Shown here: piece by piece, positions 1 to 10,651 of the stretch
How positions within the stretch are numbered: position 1 is the first letter of the stretch
How the letters are laid out: the number at the start of each line of letters is the position of its first letter
Assembly: GCA_009746045.1 (NCBI GenBank)
Contig: RPFO01000127.1
Location: 586,050 to 650,049 of the forward strand
Length of the DNA: 64,000 nt
Reading direction: 5' to 3'
Source of the DNA: Mesostigma viride
Taxonomy: Eukaryota > Streptophyta > Mesostigmatophyceae > Mesostigmatales > Mesostigmataceae
Notes under the pieces: model-generated
Database searches by the model: none
Told to the model about the DNA's origin: nothing
The model's input: the letters and a program-made list of their open reading frames with translations, nothing else
Position numbers and translations under genes: made by a program

Positions 1-960
1 TGTAACTTAACGGGACATGACACATCGAAAGTGCACTTTTCTGGAAAACAGACCTGTGCATGGGAAAAAAATCCAGTTATGCTTGGGAACCATAAATATG
101 TGAAATTAAAAAAATACCAGCCACTTTGGGGTGGTAAGTAAGTATAAGTAAGTACTTGCGTGTCACGCGCAAAGGCATGCCACGGAGTACTATGCTAATC
201 TCATTAGAAAAATAATTTCACAAAAGTTTAAACAAATATCGTCTGCATCATCCCCCAACCGTTAAGCACTAGATGGGGATGTAATCCTCATCCGGGGGTG
301 GTAGTAGCCCCCAGCATGACCCAGTTATGAGCTAAAAATAGAAAAATACGCTATTTTTGGCCGATTTTTCCTAGTAGGAGACTGGGCAAACAAAATGTGA
401 CCAAACCACATATTTTCCTAAAATCCCCACCCTTGCAAATAAATCTGGCTACTCAGGACCACAAAATAAGCACGTTTAGACTATTTGAAGTGGGGTTTAG
501 CCCAAAACACGCATTGTTTTGGTCCTAAAAAACTAAATCAAATAGTAGACACATGCAACTGGGTCAGTAATGATATTTATACTTGGCCTAGGGTGGGAAT
601 TTCACTCTCACAAAGTTTGAGCTCATTCTGAGCACGTTTACTCATGTTGATGGGTGTAGTAAACATGAAAAAAAAAACCCAGAAAATCCCGGTTATGAGC
701 ACAAACAACAGACCTATAACACCCTAGCCCACCACCAATTGGGCCAAACCAAGTCAAATGAATTCATTTATGATGTTAAAAAGCTTGCCACAAAATCCCA
801 GGTCATTCTGAGCTACATAGTTTTATACAGCATGGTCACAGCTGCCAACCTCATGCCTGGTACACTGCATGGCATGAGAGGTGACACAGGCAGCTACCCC
901 ATGCAACCAAGCATGTCCCATAAAGTTATATCATGGCCAAACAATGAAAGCATTGTCATG
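1..960. other. AT-rich stretch without a recognisable gene
   Basis: I see no convincing coding sequence here. The only open frame (739-963, plus strand) shows no family resemblance and does not start with ATG. Positions 134-155 hold a short GTAA/GTATAA simple repeat, followed by a roughly 55-bp segment that recurs diverged near 47,854 (listed separately). Confidence 0.5.
145..205. repeat. Dispersed repeat, copy 1 (second copy at 47,854-47,907)
   Basis: From gtacttgcgtgtca to the motif actatgctaat, this segment matches 47,854-47,907 over about 50 bases with roughly eight substitutions. In both places a simple repeat lies directly upstream (GTAA here, GGGA at the other copy). It may be the end of a repeat family. 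No ORF or terminal repeat identifies the family. Confidence 0.55.
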
Positions 961-969
961 TAGACTGTT

Positions 970-2900
970 TTTATAGCACGCACAATTAGGCCTCGTTCAG
1001 CCCTCATCTGACTCGTCCCCCCGACGCAGTTTCCCCCTCCGGAACCATGCTCCCTCCGGTATGGCCGGTCTCGATCAGAGTAAGAGTCTTGCTGAGGCCC
1101 AGGCAGAGCCTCTCGGCATGTGCGCCCCATGCTCTTCCCCGCCTGCACCTGCCTCACACCGAGCAGGAAGGGGTTGTGATTCTTGTCCTCGCGCCCCAAG
1201 CATCTAATGCACCTAGCTAGCAGCACCAATGCCGCCGCGCCCGTGCTGGTGCCGCTGCTGCTGCTGTCATCCCCACCATGCATCCCGGCCTTCTCCACCC
1301 TGGCTGGCCCCTTCCCCTTCCTGTCGCCGGACTGGTTGCTTGGCACCCCCCTGCCCCCCCCCCTCCTCATACCCACATCCCCGGCCGTATGTGGCCCCCT
1401 TGTTCTCCTTGTCGATCCTCCTCCTCTGTTCCAGTGCTTCCCCTTCCGAAGTACCAGTCCTTCTCTATTTGCCCGCTTCCAGGCGGGGTCCTGCTTGCGT
1501 GCCTGCTGCTTGGCACGCTCCCGCCGCAGCGTGTCAAGCTGGGCTGTCACCGACGGCAGGGGTCACCGCGATGCCCAGCCTGCCCGCCATGCAAGGGCAC
1601 CCAGAAGTCCTCCCCGGCCCCATCTGAGCCTTCAGGATGCCCAGGGCAGCCGCATATGGCCATCGCTGCCCCGCGAACCCCCCCTTCCCCCCTGGAACGA
1701 AGCCCACCTGCTGTGAGTGGTGGAACTCATTGAGGTTGGATGAGGAGCCACTGAGGGTTGCAGCGTTCAAGGAGGGCAGGGGTTGAGTATACTTAGCAAA
1801 GGCATGCTCCGCCCCCCCACACACGTCCACTGTCAACCCCTTGTTGTTCACCGGTCCGCACCGGGCAGCCACCTCCCCGGCCAACTGCAGTGTCCAGCCC
1901 GGCTCATCACTCGATCCTCGATCCCGTTCACTACACCACACCATACCTCCTTGGTGCTCACTCCCAACACCTCTATGACATTGGAATACTTCTCACAGTT
2001 GTCATGAATGTTGAAGTAGTGTGCTCTCAGGTTGGCCAATGATGGCACATGTGACAGCCACTCCCCCTTCTGCCCGTGGTTGATGTGGATGCAATACCCG
2101 TGAAGCTAGTGCACATGTGCGTGATCACATCCTTAGTAAGCACCCTGGGCAACCCAGACAAGTGCTCCTTGCGTGCTGCTAGCAGTGCACCATGCAGGCA
2201 GATGCCTAGTAGGTGCAGTCAGATGTCCTCAAACTTCTCAGGAATGTGCCCGCTATAGCCTGAATCCCCTTGTGCTCTCTCACCTGGGCAAACCAAGTGG
2301 TGTCGCCATCCGACACCGGCACCTGGTGGGCATACAACCGCTGCTCTAGAGGCTTGGGCAGCTTGGGCCCCTCCCTCACCTGCTCCACCTGCCCCGGCCA
2401 TTGAAGCTGATTCCTCCATCGAGTGACATGAGGTCCTCAAGGAGGAAGATGGCCCCTAGTGCCTCCATGGCCTTGCTATTGCCCGTGTGGTTCTTCCAGC
2501 ACGCGTGTTCCTGGACTGCACTGGTGCTGCTGCTGGCCTGCTCACACGTGCCACACCACTAATTGCTTGCCACTCACGTGGAAGCCTATCACTAGCCCAG
2601 TGCCTTGGTGGATGATCAACTGCTGCCCCCGACAGGCTACGGTACGGCCCTGTTTCGGCCCAGCTGCCATCATCAAACGACACCCTAGCTATACACCCCT
2701 GCCTGCCCTGCTCATCCATCTCAAACCTGTCCTCATTCACCTCCCACTTCCTCACCGTCTCCCTATTCTCCATGATTACCTCCTTGAGGTACTCCATGAT
2801 TACCTCATATCCTCCACCGCATCCACATCCTTGTCAAACGTTCTATGCCCACGGGGAAATTGGACACCTAGAACCGACAGTTGCAAGGCGGAGCACCTGT
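970..2900 (-). pseudogene. Decayed minus-strand coding remnant, family unknown
   Basis: Several minus-strand stretches read like protein but lie in different frames with stops between them. About 2,797-2,630 contains EVIMENRETVRKWEVNEDR. About 2,388-2,206 and 2,048-1,848 (with NIHDNCEKYSNVIEVLG) follow, then 1,944-1,534 and 1,550-970. The last has basic and Ser/Gly-rich parts and a CIRC pair followed by DKNHNPF, which could be half of a zinc finger. The frame changes are not joined by good GT-AG pairs, so a frameshifted gene or transposon-derived ORF fits better than a working gene. I do not recognise the family. The plus-strand ORFs over this interval are low-complexity Pro/Ser shadows. Confidence 0.35.
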
Positions 2901-3726
2901 GCACGCGAAATTAAGTGCAAACAACACGGCACAGGTAGCCAGCAAGCTAGTGCAGGCAGTTACGCCTGACACCTGGCCTAAGCTCACAGTTGGGCTCCAG
3001 AAGGGGAACGGGCATCCACCATGGCTCAGTAGGCTCGCCCTTGCCCTTGCCCTTCCCATCAGGGGCCGGCATCGCTAGCATCAGGGCGGCAGAAAGGGTT
3101 CGTGCACCACAAGACTATACCTCGGACGGAGAGCCTGCTCCATCGAGAGCACGGGAAGTCTTGTCAGCCACACTCAGCTTCAACGTTGTGCCATAGCAGC
3201 AAGGGCAAGGGACTAAGGTGGCAACAAGTACTTCCAATGCATGTGAATCAACCACGTACCACCCTAGGCATCTCGAGTGGCGAACCCTTGTCTGCTACCG
3301 GGGGGGGGGAGGCGCAGGCTTCTTCATGACGCAACCATGTAACCTGCTTACCCTTCTTCAAAATTTTCTTGCATGGGCGACGGCCGGTACACGCTAGCTA
3401 ATAGTTTTCTTGCTGCGCTCAGCGCACGGGGGTGTCCCCCCCTGAGCTTGCTGGACACCCCCGCTTTCCTGCCCATGCGCCTCGGCCATCGCCTTGCTAA
3501 TTCCTGCAGCATCTGGGCGCGTTTTCTCGCCACCCAAACACTCCCCACTGATGGACGCCCACCCTTCCTGCGCTTTGTTGCGGAACCCGGGGGCCTGCCA
3601 ACTGGGCGTGACACGTGCTGCGCAGCAGCAGGCCTCGCAGCCTCGCCGCTGCGCTCCAATAAAATTTCCTGGCCTCTGCGCTGCTGCTGCGCCTATTTCG
3701 CCCTTGAATTACTCGGCATTGCTCAG

Positions 3727-4104
3727 TTATTGCGTAAACATAAAATTCAGGCCCTGCCGCCGCTGGACCGAAACCCAACGTAGTTGGCACCGGCCGGGGT
3801 CGGGCCAGCGCATGCGAATTATCGTCTCAACCCTGTCGGGCAACTTCCTAGAACCGCCATCATCATTCCGCCACCCCAGCAATGCAGCAAACCAGCGGTA
3901 TGCTGCGTTGCGAAAAACACTGGGGAGGTCGTCGAGGCTTTGGGGGGGGCGATGGTTCCGTCCCGCAGAACCTTTCTCAATCAGCCAATCTTTGCACAAG
4001 ATTGATATCAGATGGTAGTCCTCGTATTTATTTTGACGTTGCCATACCCACAGTAGCAGTTGGCACTCGATTTCGAGCTCTTCGTCCGCGTAGTCGATCG
4101 CCAT
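3727..4104 (-). CDS. Hypothetical 125-aa protein
   Basis: The ORF starts at ATG 4104 (first residues MAIDYADEELEIEC) and ends at the stop at 3,727. It has a balanced composition, an acidic N-terminus, several Trp residues (LLLWVWQRQNK, AYRWFAALLGW) and a basic C-terminus. This differs from the repeat-driven ORFs nearby. A CA microsatellite lies directly upstream of the ATG. Downstream on the same strand, around 3,660-3,350, another frame carries a basic Gly-Arg-Pro stretch resembling AT-hooks (GRPPGSATKRRKGGRPS). The two could be exons of one small gene or a transposon-encoded DNA-binding protein. I cannot assign a function. Confidence 0.35.
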   Translation of the reverse strand: MAIDYADEELEIECQLLLWVWQRQNKYEDYHLISILCKDWLIEKGSAGRNHRPPQSLDDLPSVFRNAAYRWFAALLGWRNDDGGSRKLPDRVETIIRMRWPDPGRCQLRWVSVQRRQGLNFMFTQ

Positions 4105-4126
4105 TATCACGTCGCACACACGCTCG

Positions 4127-4128
<2 letters not shown>

Positions 4129-4200
<72 letters not shown>

Positions 4201-4290
4201 TTTGTGGTCCGGAGTACGTCGGCACCGGCGCGAATTTTTTGGCGCGAAAAAATTCCGATGTGTCCCGTCCCCTTAATAATAATGTGCGTG

Positions 4291-4334
<44 letters not shown>
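4129..4334. repeat. Facing CA and GT microsatellites
   Basis: A CA array at about 4,129-4,198 and a GT array at about 4,294-4,334 are separated by some 95 bp. As the arrays are complementary, the segment could fold into a long hairpin. All long ORFs crossing it (TH or VC repeats) are artefacts. Confidence 0.9.
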
Positions 4335-4338
<4 letters not shown>

Positions 4339-4736
4339 TGCGTGTGCTGGTATATATGCAAAATGCACGTGCGTACACATCATTATCCAGGCTGGATTGC
4401 ATTTTTTTTACTGACTAGGTTGTCCCCAGTTTACAAATTAACAAAATTAACAAATTAACGCCGGCGGACTACCTGCGGACTGCTCGACGCGGAGTCGCCG
4501 GGCTACAAGTTCCGTACTTTACCAAACTCAGCCTTACAGGCCGCCGCACCAATTTTTACTTCTTTCCGTCACATGGCTTGCGTTGGGTTCATCGACGAGC
4601 ATCGACGCTCATCGACGGTGCAATCTGACGGCGGAGAATAAGTTCGCCACAGCATAGCGCGACGCAAGGGCTAAGATCCGACAACGTGACATGCAAAGCT
4701 TTATACCGCATCGCTAACCGGAAATTCCGTCCAACA

Positions 4737-5632
4737 CCGTCGTACAGTACTGCCAGTCGACCGCACCTCTGCCTCTTAACCGTCGAATGCGCAATCGATC
4801 TAGAAAGTAGAAACGTCCCCGCGACACTTCCGCGATTTCAGTACTTTCCGTCACCCTTGACAGTTTTCGTACAATACTACAAATTTACGCCAATAGAAAC
4901 TCGCCTCCATACATATATCTCGATAGAGGCGTGCGTCTTAGTTAATTTCAAGGTAACTTACCTCTTAATTAATCTCGCCCCCCCGTTGTAACACCGTCCC
5001 CCCGTTGTAACACCGGCCGTCCCCCCCCCCCCATAAATGCGTCCCCCCCCCCGTTAATTAATTAATTAATTAAACTCGTGCTCCCGTTGGGGAGTCACGG
5101 AGCACCGAAGTGCTTTTAATCCCTGTGTGTGCACAACAGGAGAAAGGGCAGAGACCCCCAGTCTCCTTCATGCCAAAGGCATGCCACAGCTGCATTCGGG
5201 CGCGCTAGCTAAAAGACATGCTAACGATCCGGCAAACTGTGGGTGCAATAAGACCCATGTGAGCATATCATAGCAAGGAGCGTGGGCAAGTAATCTGATC
5301 GAGGCCATGACGTAGCATGGCTGTACAAAGACTAAGCTAAGGCTGTGGCTGGTTGTGTACCGTGCGTGAGCGGTGCACGTGACTCCCCCCCGTTGTAACA
5401 CCGTCCCCCCCCACGTACAGTACTTTCAACCGCAGCTCTGCCTTTTAACCGTCGAATGCGCAATCGATCTAGAAAGTATCCGCGATTTCAGTACATGCCG
5501 TCACCCTTGACAGTTGTCGTACAATAGTACAAATTAACGCCAATAGAAACTCGCCTCCAAACATATATCTCGATAGAGGTATGCGTCTTATTTAATTTCA
5601 AGGTACCTCTTAATTAATCTCGGCCCCCGCCT
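4737..5632. repeat. Pair of ~220-bp direct repeats
   Basis: The segment 4,737-4,983 recurs diverged at 5,414-5,632. Shared landmarks, in order, are cgtacagtact, aaccgtcgaatgcgcaatcg, cgcgatttcagta, gtcacccttgacagtt, atatatctcgatagagg and ctcttaattaatctcg. The second copy has small deletions. Between them lie C-rich linkers with cgttgtaacaccg units and a SINE-like insertion. No ORF spans either copy. Confidence 0.75.
5054..5388 (-). mobile_element. Probable SINE-like insertion with TTAA tail
   Basis: About 330 bp of complex sequence sit inside a C-rich linker. Read on the minus strand the segment ends in a TTAA tetranucleotide tail (plus-strand 5,054-5,076). Both ends are bordered by a short run of C followed by G, compatible with a target-site duplication but ambiguous in such simple sequence. 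It has no coding capacity. A non-autonomous retroelement is the simplest reading. I could not confirm a pol III promoter box. Confidence 0.35.
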
Positions 5633-5639
5633 TCCGCTA

Positions 5640-6382
5640 ATTTGCTAATTTGCTAAATTTGCTAAAAAAGAGCCAATTTTACCCCGACTGCATGCAGTAT
5701 GGTGAAAGAGATGGAATATGGTCTCCATGTACGATAGGACAAACTCGCATAATCAGGAAATGTTTGAAAATATACATTCCATTATTCATGTGTGATTCAA
5801 ACCTTCGCCTCCATTGAGATCAAGGTCATGGTAGTGTGGGTAAAATGACACAAGATCAGCCCGGGCGGCAACCCAACTTTCTGTTTCTAGCGGTTGCAGT
5901 CATGCATGCATTTGTAATAGATTGCTGAAGCATTCTCCAAATATCAAGAACTTCTGATGCAACGTACTTTATTTGGCTACGGCACTATGCAACTAATATA
6001 GAGCTGGCGGTTGGCCGTAGTGCAGAATTGCTCAGACTCCTATGAGTGGTGCACTCACTGAGACATACAAGCGAGCTAAATCTTAGCAAACAGGACAAAT
6101 TACATTCACAGCACAAGCAAGACAAATGATGCAAGCAAGCATACCCGGATATATACATTTTAATAATATTTTGCTGTTTCCTATAGCACAACTAATATGT
6201 ACACACGCTGCTGGCCATCGTTTGAAACTTACACATGCAATATATACAGATCTTTGACCAATGATGACAATCAAGCTGACTTCCAACTTCGCGGAAAGGA
6301 GCTGAGGGCTTGCAGTACGCACATACACGCGCACGCACATGCACGTACGCACACACAAAAACACGCCTGGATTGGAAGCTGC
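5640..6382. other. Intergenic / 3' flank of the minus-strand AAA+ gene
   Basis: There is no gene here that I can support. On the minus strand a TGTAA (plus-strand ttaca at about 6,100-6,104) lies some 280 bp past the AAA+ stop codon and could be its poly(A) signal. Confidence 0.4.
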
Positions 6383-9300
6383 TTATGCCAACTCTGCCAC
6401 TGATGCAAAGTGGCTTCCGCCTGCACACTGGTACTGCGTAGCCGAGATGCGAATCCAGTGATAACCTTGACAGCACCTTCCCAATTCTTTAAGCCGTTGC
6501 TGGCGGCGTGCCTCCTCCCTTTGCGCTGCCTCGACGGCCCTCTTTGCTTCCTCCAGACGCCGAAGCTCCTCTTCCAGACGTGCTAGTTCCCTTGTCTCCT
6601 GCTCCGCTTTCAGCTTCTCCGCCAACACCTTTGCTTCCAGCTCAAGTCGCCGCTTTTCTTCCTCTGCAGCGATGCGTCGGCGGTGCTCCTCATTCTGCTG
6701 CTGCAGGAGCAGTGCCCAGGCCTCGTCCGTTACCCCCACATCCCGCTGGGCGACAGCGCCGCACACTCCATCATCCACCTGAATGTCGTCGGTTGTGTTG
6801 CTCAAATCCCCAAGCTTGGCTTGCAGACTAGCCGGCCGCGATGCACTACCAGGTGGAGGGGAATGGCTCTGCATGCCCTTCAGCCAAGCCGCTGGGATCA
6901 TGGCCTGGCCAGCTAGTTCCGGTTGGCGTGTTGCGTATGCGGTCCTCTCGCGCAGCAGCTTCTCGAACGCTGGGAACACATCGGCTCGCTCCAGTTGGAT
7001 AATCCCGTCTGCCGGCACGTCAGCGTTGCTGGACCGAATGCGGTGCGCCGCCCGGCTCTGGAAATCCTTCCGCAGGCCCTCCACATCCCGTCCGTTGGCC
7101 CAGCCACTCGCCCCCACCAGGCTCACGAAGTGAGCCTTGATCTCCTCATCCACGCCAGGTGGCAGCGCGTAGGCGCCCTTTAGCTTCTCCTTGAGCAGGG
7201 CAAGGCACTGACTGGGCGTGAAGTCCTCAAAGAGCACGACCTCCTTGAACCGTCCCCCAAGACCCGGGTTGGCCTGCATCAGCTCATGGATCTCACGGGG
7301 ATACCCTGCCAGGATGACCACCAGCTTGTTGAAAAACTCCGGCTTGGTAAGTGCATCCACGATCTCATGGAGGGCTTCGCCGGCAAAGGAGCTGTGCTGT
7401 GGGCTCAGGCGGTACGCCTCGTCTATAAATAAGACGCGGTCCAGCGCCTCCCGCAGCTTGTCGCGCGTCTTGGGCCCCGTCTGCCCGACATAGGACCCGA
7501 TCAGGTCCGTGGCCGACACCTCGACCACCCTGGCGTCCCCCAGGATGCCCAGGCTCTTGAAGATGGCGCCCATCTTGCGCGCGACCGTCGTCTTGCCCGT
7601 CCCTGGCGCGCCCTCGAAACGGAAGCAGAGGTTGAGGTCCTGCAGCGGGTCCCTGCCCCGCTTGCGTGCCAGCTCGATGGTCGACTGGTACTCGACCAGC
7701 TTGCTTCGGACCGCCTCACACCCGACCATCTCGGTGAAGAAACTGGACACGTCACCACCGTGGACGAGTGAATCCATGTTTGCGACGTCGGGATTGAAAT
7801 CCTCCGCGAGAAGGTCCTGCACCCTAACGCGCTCTGAGGGGGACAGCGCCGCCAGCCGGGCGTTCATCCGAATGATTGCTGCAGAAATCAGGTTCTCAAC
7901 CGCACCGCCGTTGCCAAAGTTGGGACGCCGGCGCTGCTTTGCCAGGTAGCTGATGGCGGCTGCCTTGGCAGGGGCATCCGATCGCAGGCCTTTCTGGTCC
8001 AGCTTGTGGTCCAGGATCTGCATCAGCTCATCGTCGGAGTAGTCGTCGAACACAAAAGCGTCCTCGAGGGCGAATCGGCGCGCCAACCCCGGGTTGGCCT
8101 TGGTCAAGAACTCCTCCATCTGCTCCCGGTAGCCCAGCATGAGCACCGCCATGTCCTCCCCAGGGACGTTCTGCACCTTGGCCACGATGGTGTCCACCAC
8201 CGCCTGCTTGTACAAATCCTGGCCGGAACCGCCTGCAAACCCAGACGAGAAGAAGCCGTAAGCCTCATCGATGACCAGCACGTTCCCTGCAGCACTCTTG
8301 AGGATGGCTGCGGTCTTCTCCTCCGAGTGGCCCAGGTGGGTGCCCACAAAGTCGCTGGGACCCTTGACGATGACCTCACCCTTGCTGAGCATGCCCAGGT
8401 CCTTGAGGATGCCAGCATAGTGCTTGGCGACGGTCGTCTTCCCCGTCCCAGGGTTGCCCAGGAACAGCCGGTTGAGGGACACCTGCAGCAGCGGCTCCTC
8501 CCGTTCCTCCCTCTCTGCATTTGTCTCGATCACCTTGACCATGCCGTCCACCGCCGCCTTCACCGCCGTCATCCCCACCATGCCCTGCAGCGCCCTGTAC
8601 GCTGCCGAGTTGGCCAGCGCCAGCCTCGCATCCGGCCCCAGCAAATCCTCACGCTTGAACTCAAAGTCATCGCAGGAAATGCCTCTGGCATCGTCGTCGG
8701 CGACCCGCGTCGCTTGGCGCTCCATGACCCTGCCCCAGAGGTTGGACACTGCGCGCGCGTTGCCGAAGCCCTCCCTGCCTCGCCCCTGGCCCAGCCGGCG
8801 GATCAGGATGCGCATCGGCTTGCCGTCCATGCCGCCCTTGACCTTCAGACTCGGCGATGGGAACTTGGCGCGCATCATCTTCTGCAGCATGTCCATGAGC
8901 TCGGCATCGCCGTAGTCCTCAAAGGCAAACTTGTACGGGAAGCGCTCCGGCAGGCCCTCGTTGTGCTCGAACAGCGCCTCCATCTTGGACTTGTACCCGG
9001 CCAGCGCCACCACCAGCGTGCCGATCTTGTTCTCTACCTCCGCCAGCAGGTAGTCCAGCACGCGGCGCCCGTACATCTCCTTGTCCGGGTTCAGATGGTA
9101 CGCCTCGTCGATGATGAGCACGCCGCCGCCTTTCTTCTCGACGGCCTCCAGCAGCTTCTTGAGTTCATCCACGCCGCCCTGCACCAGCTTGGCGCCGCTT
9201 GTCTCTTCCAGGGCATCGCCTGAGAGGGCCCCCAGGGACACGAGGAATCGGCCGTACAGCCGTGCCACGGTGGTCTTGCCGGTGCCTGGGTTGCCCAGCA

Positions 9301-9544
9301 GCACCACGTTCAGCCGCTTGTCTTGAAGGCTCTCCCCGCGGCGCTTGGCGATGACGGCCCAGTTGTAGATGGCCAGGAACTCCTCTTTGATGGGCTCGAG
9401 GCCGGTGAGTTGCATGAGCTCGTTTACGGCGGGGATTGGACAACCGTTCCTCGCCACCAGCTGTTGCCACTTGGTACGCAAGTCCAGGGATGCTGGCTGG
9501 CAGCTGCTGGCGGCTGCCGCTGCGCCCTGCTGTGCCAACTGCCC
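6383..9544 (-). CDS. Triple CbxX/CfqX-type AAA+ ATPase
   Basis: An uninterrupted frame of about 1,050 codons carries three AAA+ modules of the CbbX (rubisco activase-like)/SpoVK class. Walker A motifs are [11 protein letters not shown] at about 9,300-9,266, [11 protein letters not shown] at about 8,461-8,430 and [11 protein letters not shown] at about 7,615-7,585. Each is followed by a Walker B of type (I/V/F)IDEAY and a sensor region ([23 protein letters not shown]). After the third module comes a charged Glu/Arg-rich coiled coil (about 6,720-6,490), then a tail with CCQGYHW and CAGGSHF. Such proteins are expected to act as ATP-driven remodelling rings; the substrate is unknown. The frame opens at a GTG, with the first ATG some 45 codons in. 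A good acceptor (cgtgcag) sits at 9,545, so a 5' exon exists upstream and may be the neighbouring VWA gene. Confidence 0.88.
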   Translation of the reverse strand, partial: GQLAQQGAAAAASSCQPASLDLRTKWQQLVARNGCPIPAVNELMQLTGLEPIKEEFLAIYNWAVIAKRRGESLQDKRLNVVLLGNPGTGKTTVARLYGRFLVSLGALSGDALEETSGAKLVQGGVDELKKLLEAVEKKGGGVLIIDEAYHLNPDKEMYGRRVLDYLLAEVENKIGTLVVALAGYKSKMEALFEHNEGLPERFPYKFAFEDYGDAELMDMLQKMMRAKFPSPSLKVKGGMDGKPMRILIRRLGQGRGREGFGNARAVSNLWGRVMERQATRVADDDARGISCDDFEFKREDLLGPDARLALANSAAYRALQGMVGMTAVKAAVDGMVKVIETNAEREEREEPLLQVSLNRLFLGNPGTGKTTVAKHYAGILKDLGMLSKGEVIVKGPSDFVGTHLGHSEEKTAAILKSAAGNVLVIDEAYGFFSSGFAGGSGQDLYKQAVVDTIVAKVQNVPGEDMAVLMLGYREQMEEFLTKANPGLARRFALEDAFVFDDYSDDELMQILDHKLDQKGLRSDAPAKAAAISYLAKQRRRPNFGNGGAVENLISAAIIRMNARLAALSPSERVRVQDLLAEDFNPDVANMDSLVHGGDVSSFFTEMVGCEAVRSKLVEYQSTIELARKRGRDPLQDLNLCFRFEGAPGTGKTTVARKMGAIFKSLGILGDARVVEVSATDLIGSYVGQTGPKTRDKLREALDRVLFIDEAYRLSPQHSSFAGEALHEIVDALTKPEFFNKLVVILAGYPREIHELMQANPGLGGRFKEVVLFEDFTPSQCLALLKEKLKGAYALPPGVDEEIKAHFVSLVGASGWANGRDVEGLRKDFQSRAAHRIRSSNADVPADGIIQLERADVFPAFEKLLRERTAYATRQPELAGQAMIPAAWLKGMQSHSPPPGSASRPASLQAKLGDLSNTTDDIQVDDGVCGAVAQRDVGVTDEAWALLLQQQNEEHRRRIAAEEEKRRLELEAKVLAEKLKAEQETRELARLEEELRRLEEAKRAVEAAQREEARRQQRLKELGRCCQGYHWIRISATQYQCAGGSHFASVAELA

Positions 9545-9594
9545 CTGCACGATGAGCGTGCGCGTGTGTAAACAAAAGGGATTGAGGCACGGCG

Positions 9595-10226
9595 GCAGTG
9601 AGGCGGGCAGTGAGGCAGTGAGGCAGGCAGGCAGTGAGGCAGTGAGGCAGTGAGGCAGTGAGGCAGTGAGGCAGTGAGGCAGTGAGGCAGTGAGGCAGTG
9701 AGGCAGTGAGGCAGTGAGGCACTGAGGCAGTGAGGCAGTGAGGCAGGCAGGAAGTGAGGCAGTGAGGCAGTGAGGCAGTGAGACAGTGAGGCAGTGAGGC
9801 AGTGAGGCAGTGAGGCAGTGAGGCAGTGAGGCAGTGAGGCAGTGAGGCAGGCAGGCAGTGAGGCAGTGAGGCAGGCAGGGAGGCAGTGAGGCAGTGAGGC
9901 AGGCAGGCAGGCAGGCAGGCAGGCGGGCGGGCGGGCGGGCGGGCGGGTAGATAGGTAGGTAGGTAGGTAGGAAGGTAGGTAGGTAGGCAGGCAGGCAGGT
10001 AGGTAGGCAGGTAGGTAGGTAGGTAGGCAGGTAGGTAGGTAGGTAGGTAGGTAGGTAGGTAGGTAGGTAGGTAGGTAGGTAGGTAGGTAGGTAGGTAGGT
10101 AGGTAGGTAGGTAGGTAGGTAGGTAGGTAGGTAGGTAGGTAGGTAGGTAGGTAGGTAGGTAGGTAGGTAGGTAGGTAGGTAGGTAGGTAGGTAGGTAGGT
10201 AGGTAGGTAGGTAGGTAGGTAGGTAG
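9595..10226. repeat. TGAGGCAG array merging into GGTA array
   Basis: An 8-bp unit (TGAGGCAG, interspersed with GGCA steps) runs from about 9,595 to 9,930. It passes through GGCA and GGGC units, then becomes a nearly pure GGTA array from about 9,951 to 10,226. On the minus strand, the sense strand of both flanking coding blocks, these read as C-rich CTGCCTCA and TACC. If the two blocks are one gene, this array is intronic. Confidence 0.92.
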
Positions 10227-10651
10227 GGGAAGGGGGGGTTGAATGAGTTTGTGTGTGTGGTGGTGGGGGAGATGGAGAGTAGAGGGACAGAGAAAGGGCT
10301 ATGGAAAATTTATTGATCAAAGCGATTCTCGAAGAGATTATGCCCGAACCCAAGCCGGGTATCCTGAGCTGCATCAGGGGCGCAGGATATGTGGCATGGG
10401 CAACCAACCACTTGCATTGTCCATCTTTAGTGGTACCGGGTGCATGGAAGTATGTCCGATTATAGAAGGATGACGAATTTGTGCAACTTCAAACGCTCCA
10501 GACGCAGTTATACAACTACAGCCGGCAGTAAAAATAATCTGTAAGGTTGAAGCGATTCACAGCGTGAGGTGTAATTCGGAGGGACGACGAGGGTTCCAAC
10601 CAGATCTAGCTGGGCACATGAGGGTAACTGACTCCCAAAGATTCGGTTCTT

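Noticed and set aside
8006-9223. 405-codon plus-strand ORF opposite the AAA+ gene
   Set aside because: It is an antisense shadow of high-GC coding DNA; the minus strand carries clear Walker motifs.
9595-10226. CRISPR-like array
   Set aside because: The repeats are contiguous without unique spacers, in a eukaryotic context. The same holds for the other arrays.
9424-10407. 327-codon ORF with Tyr-Leu-Pro-Thr repeats
   Set aside because: It is a translation of the TACC and CTGCCTCA arrays, in a frame different from the AAA+ gene.
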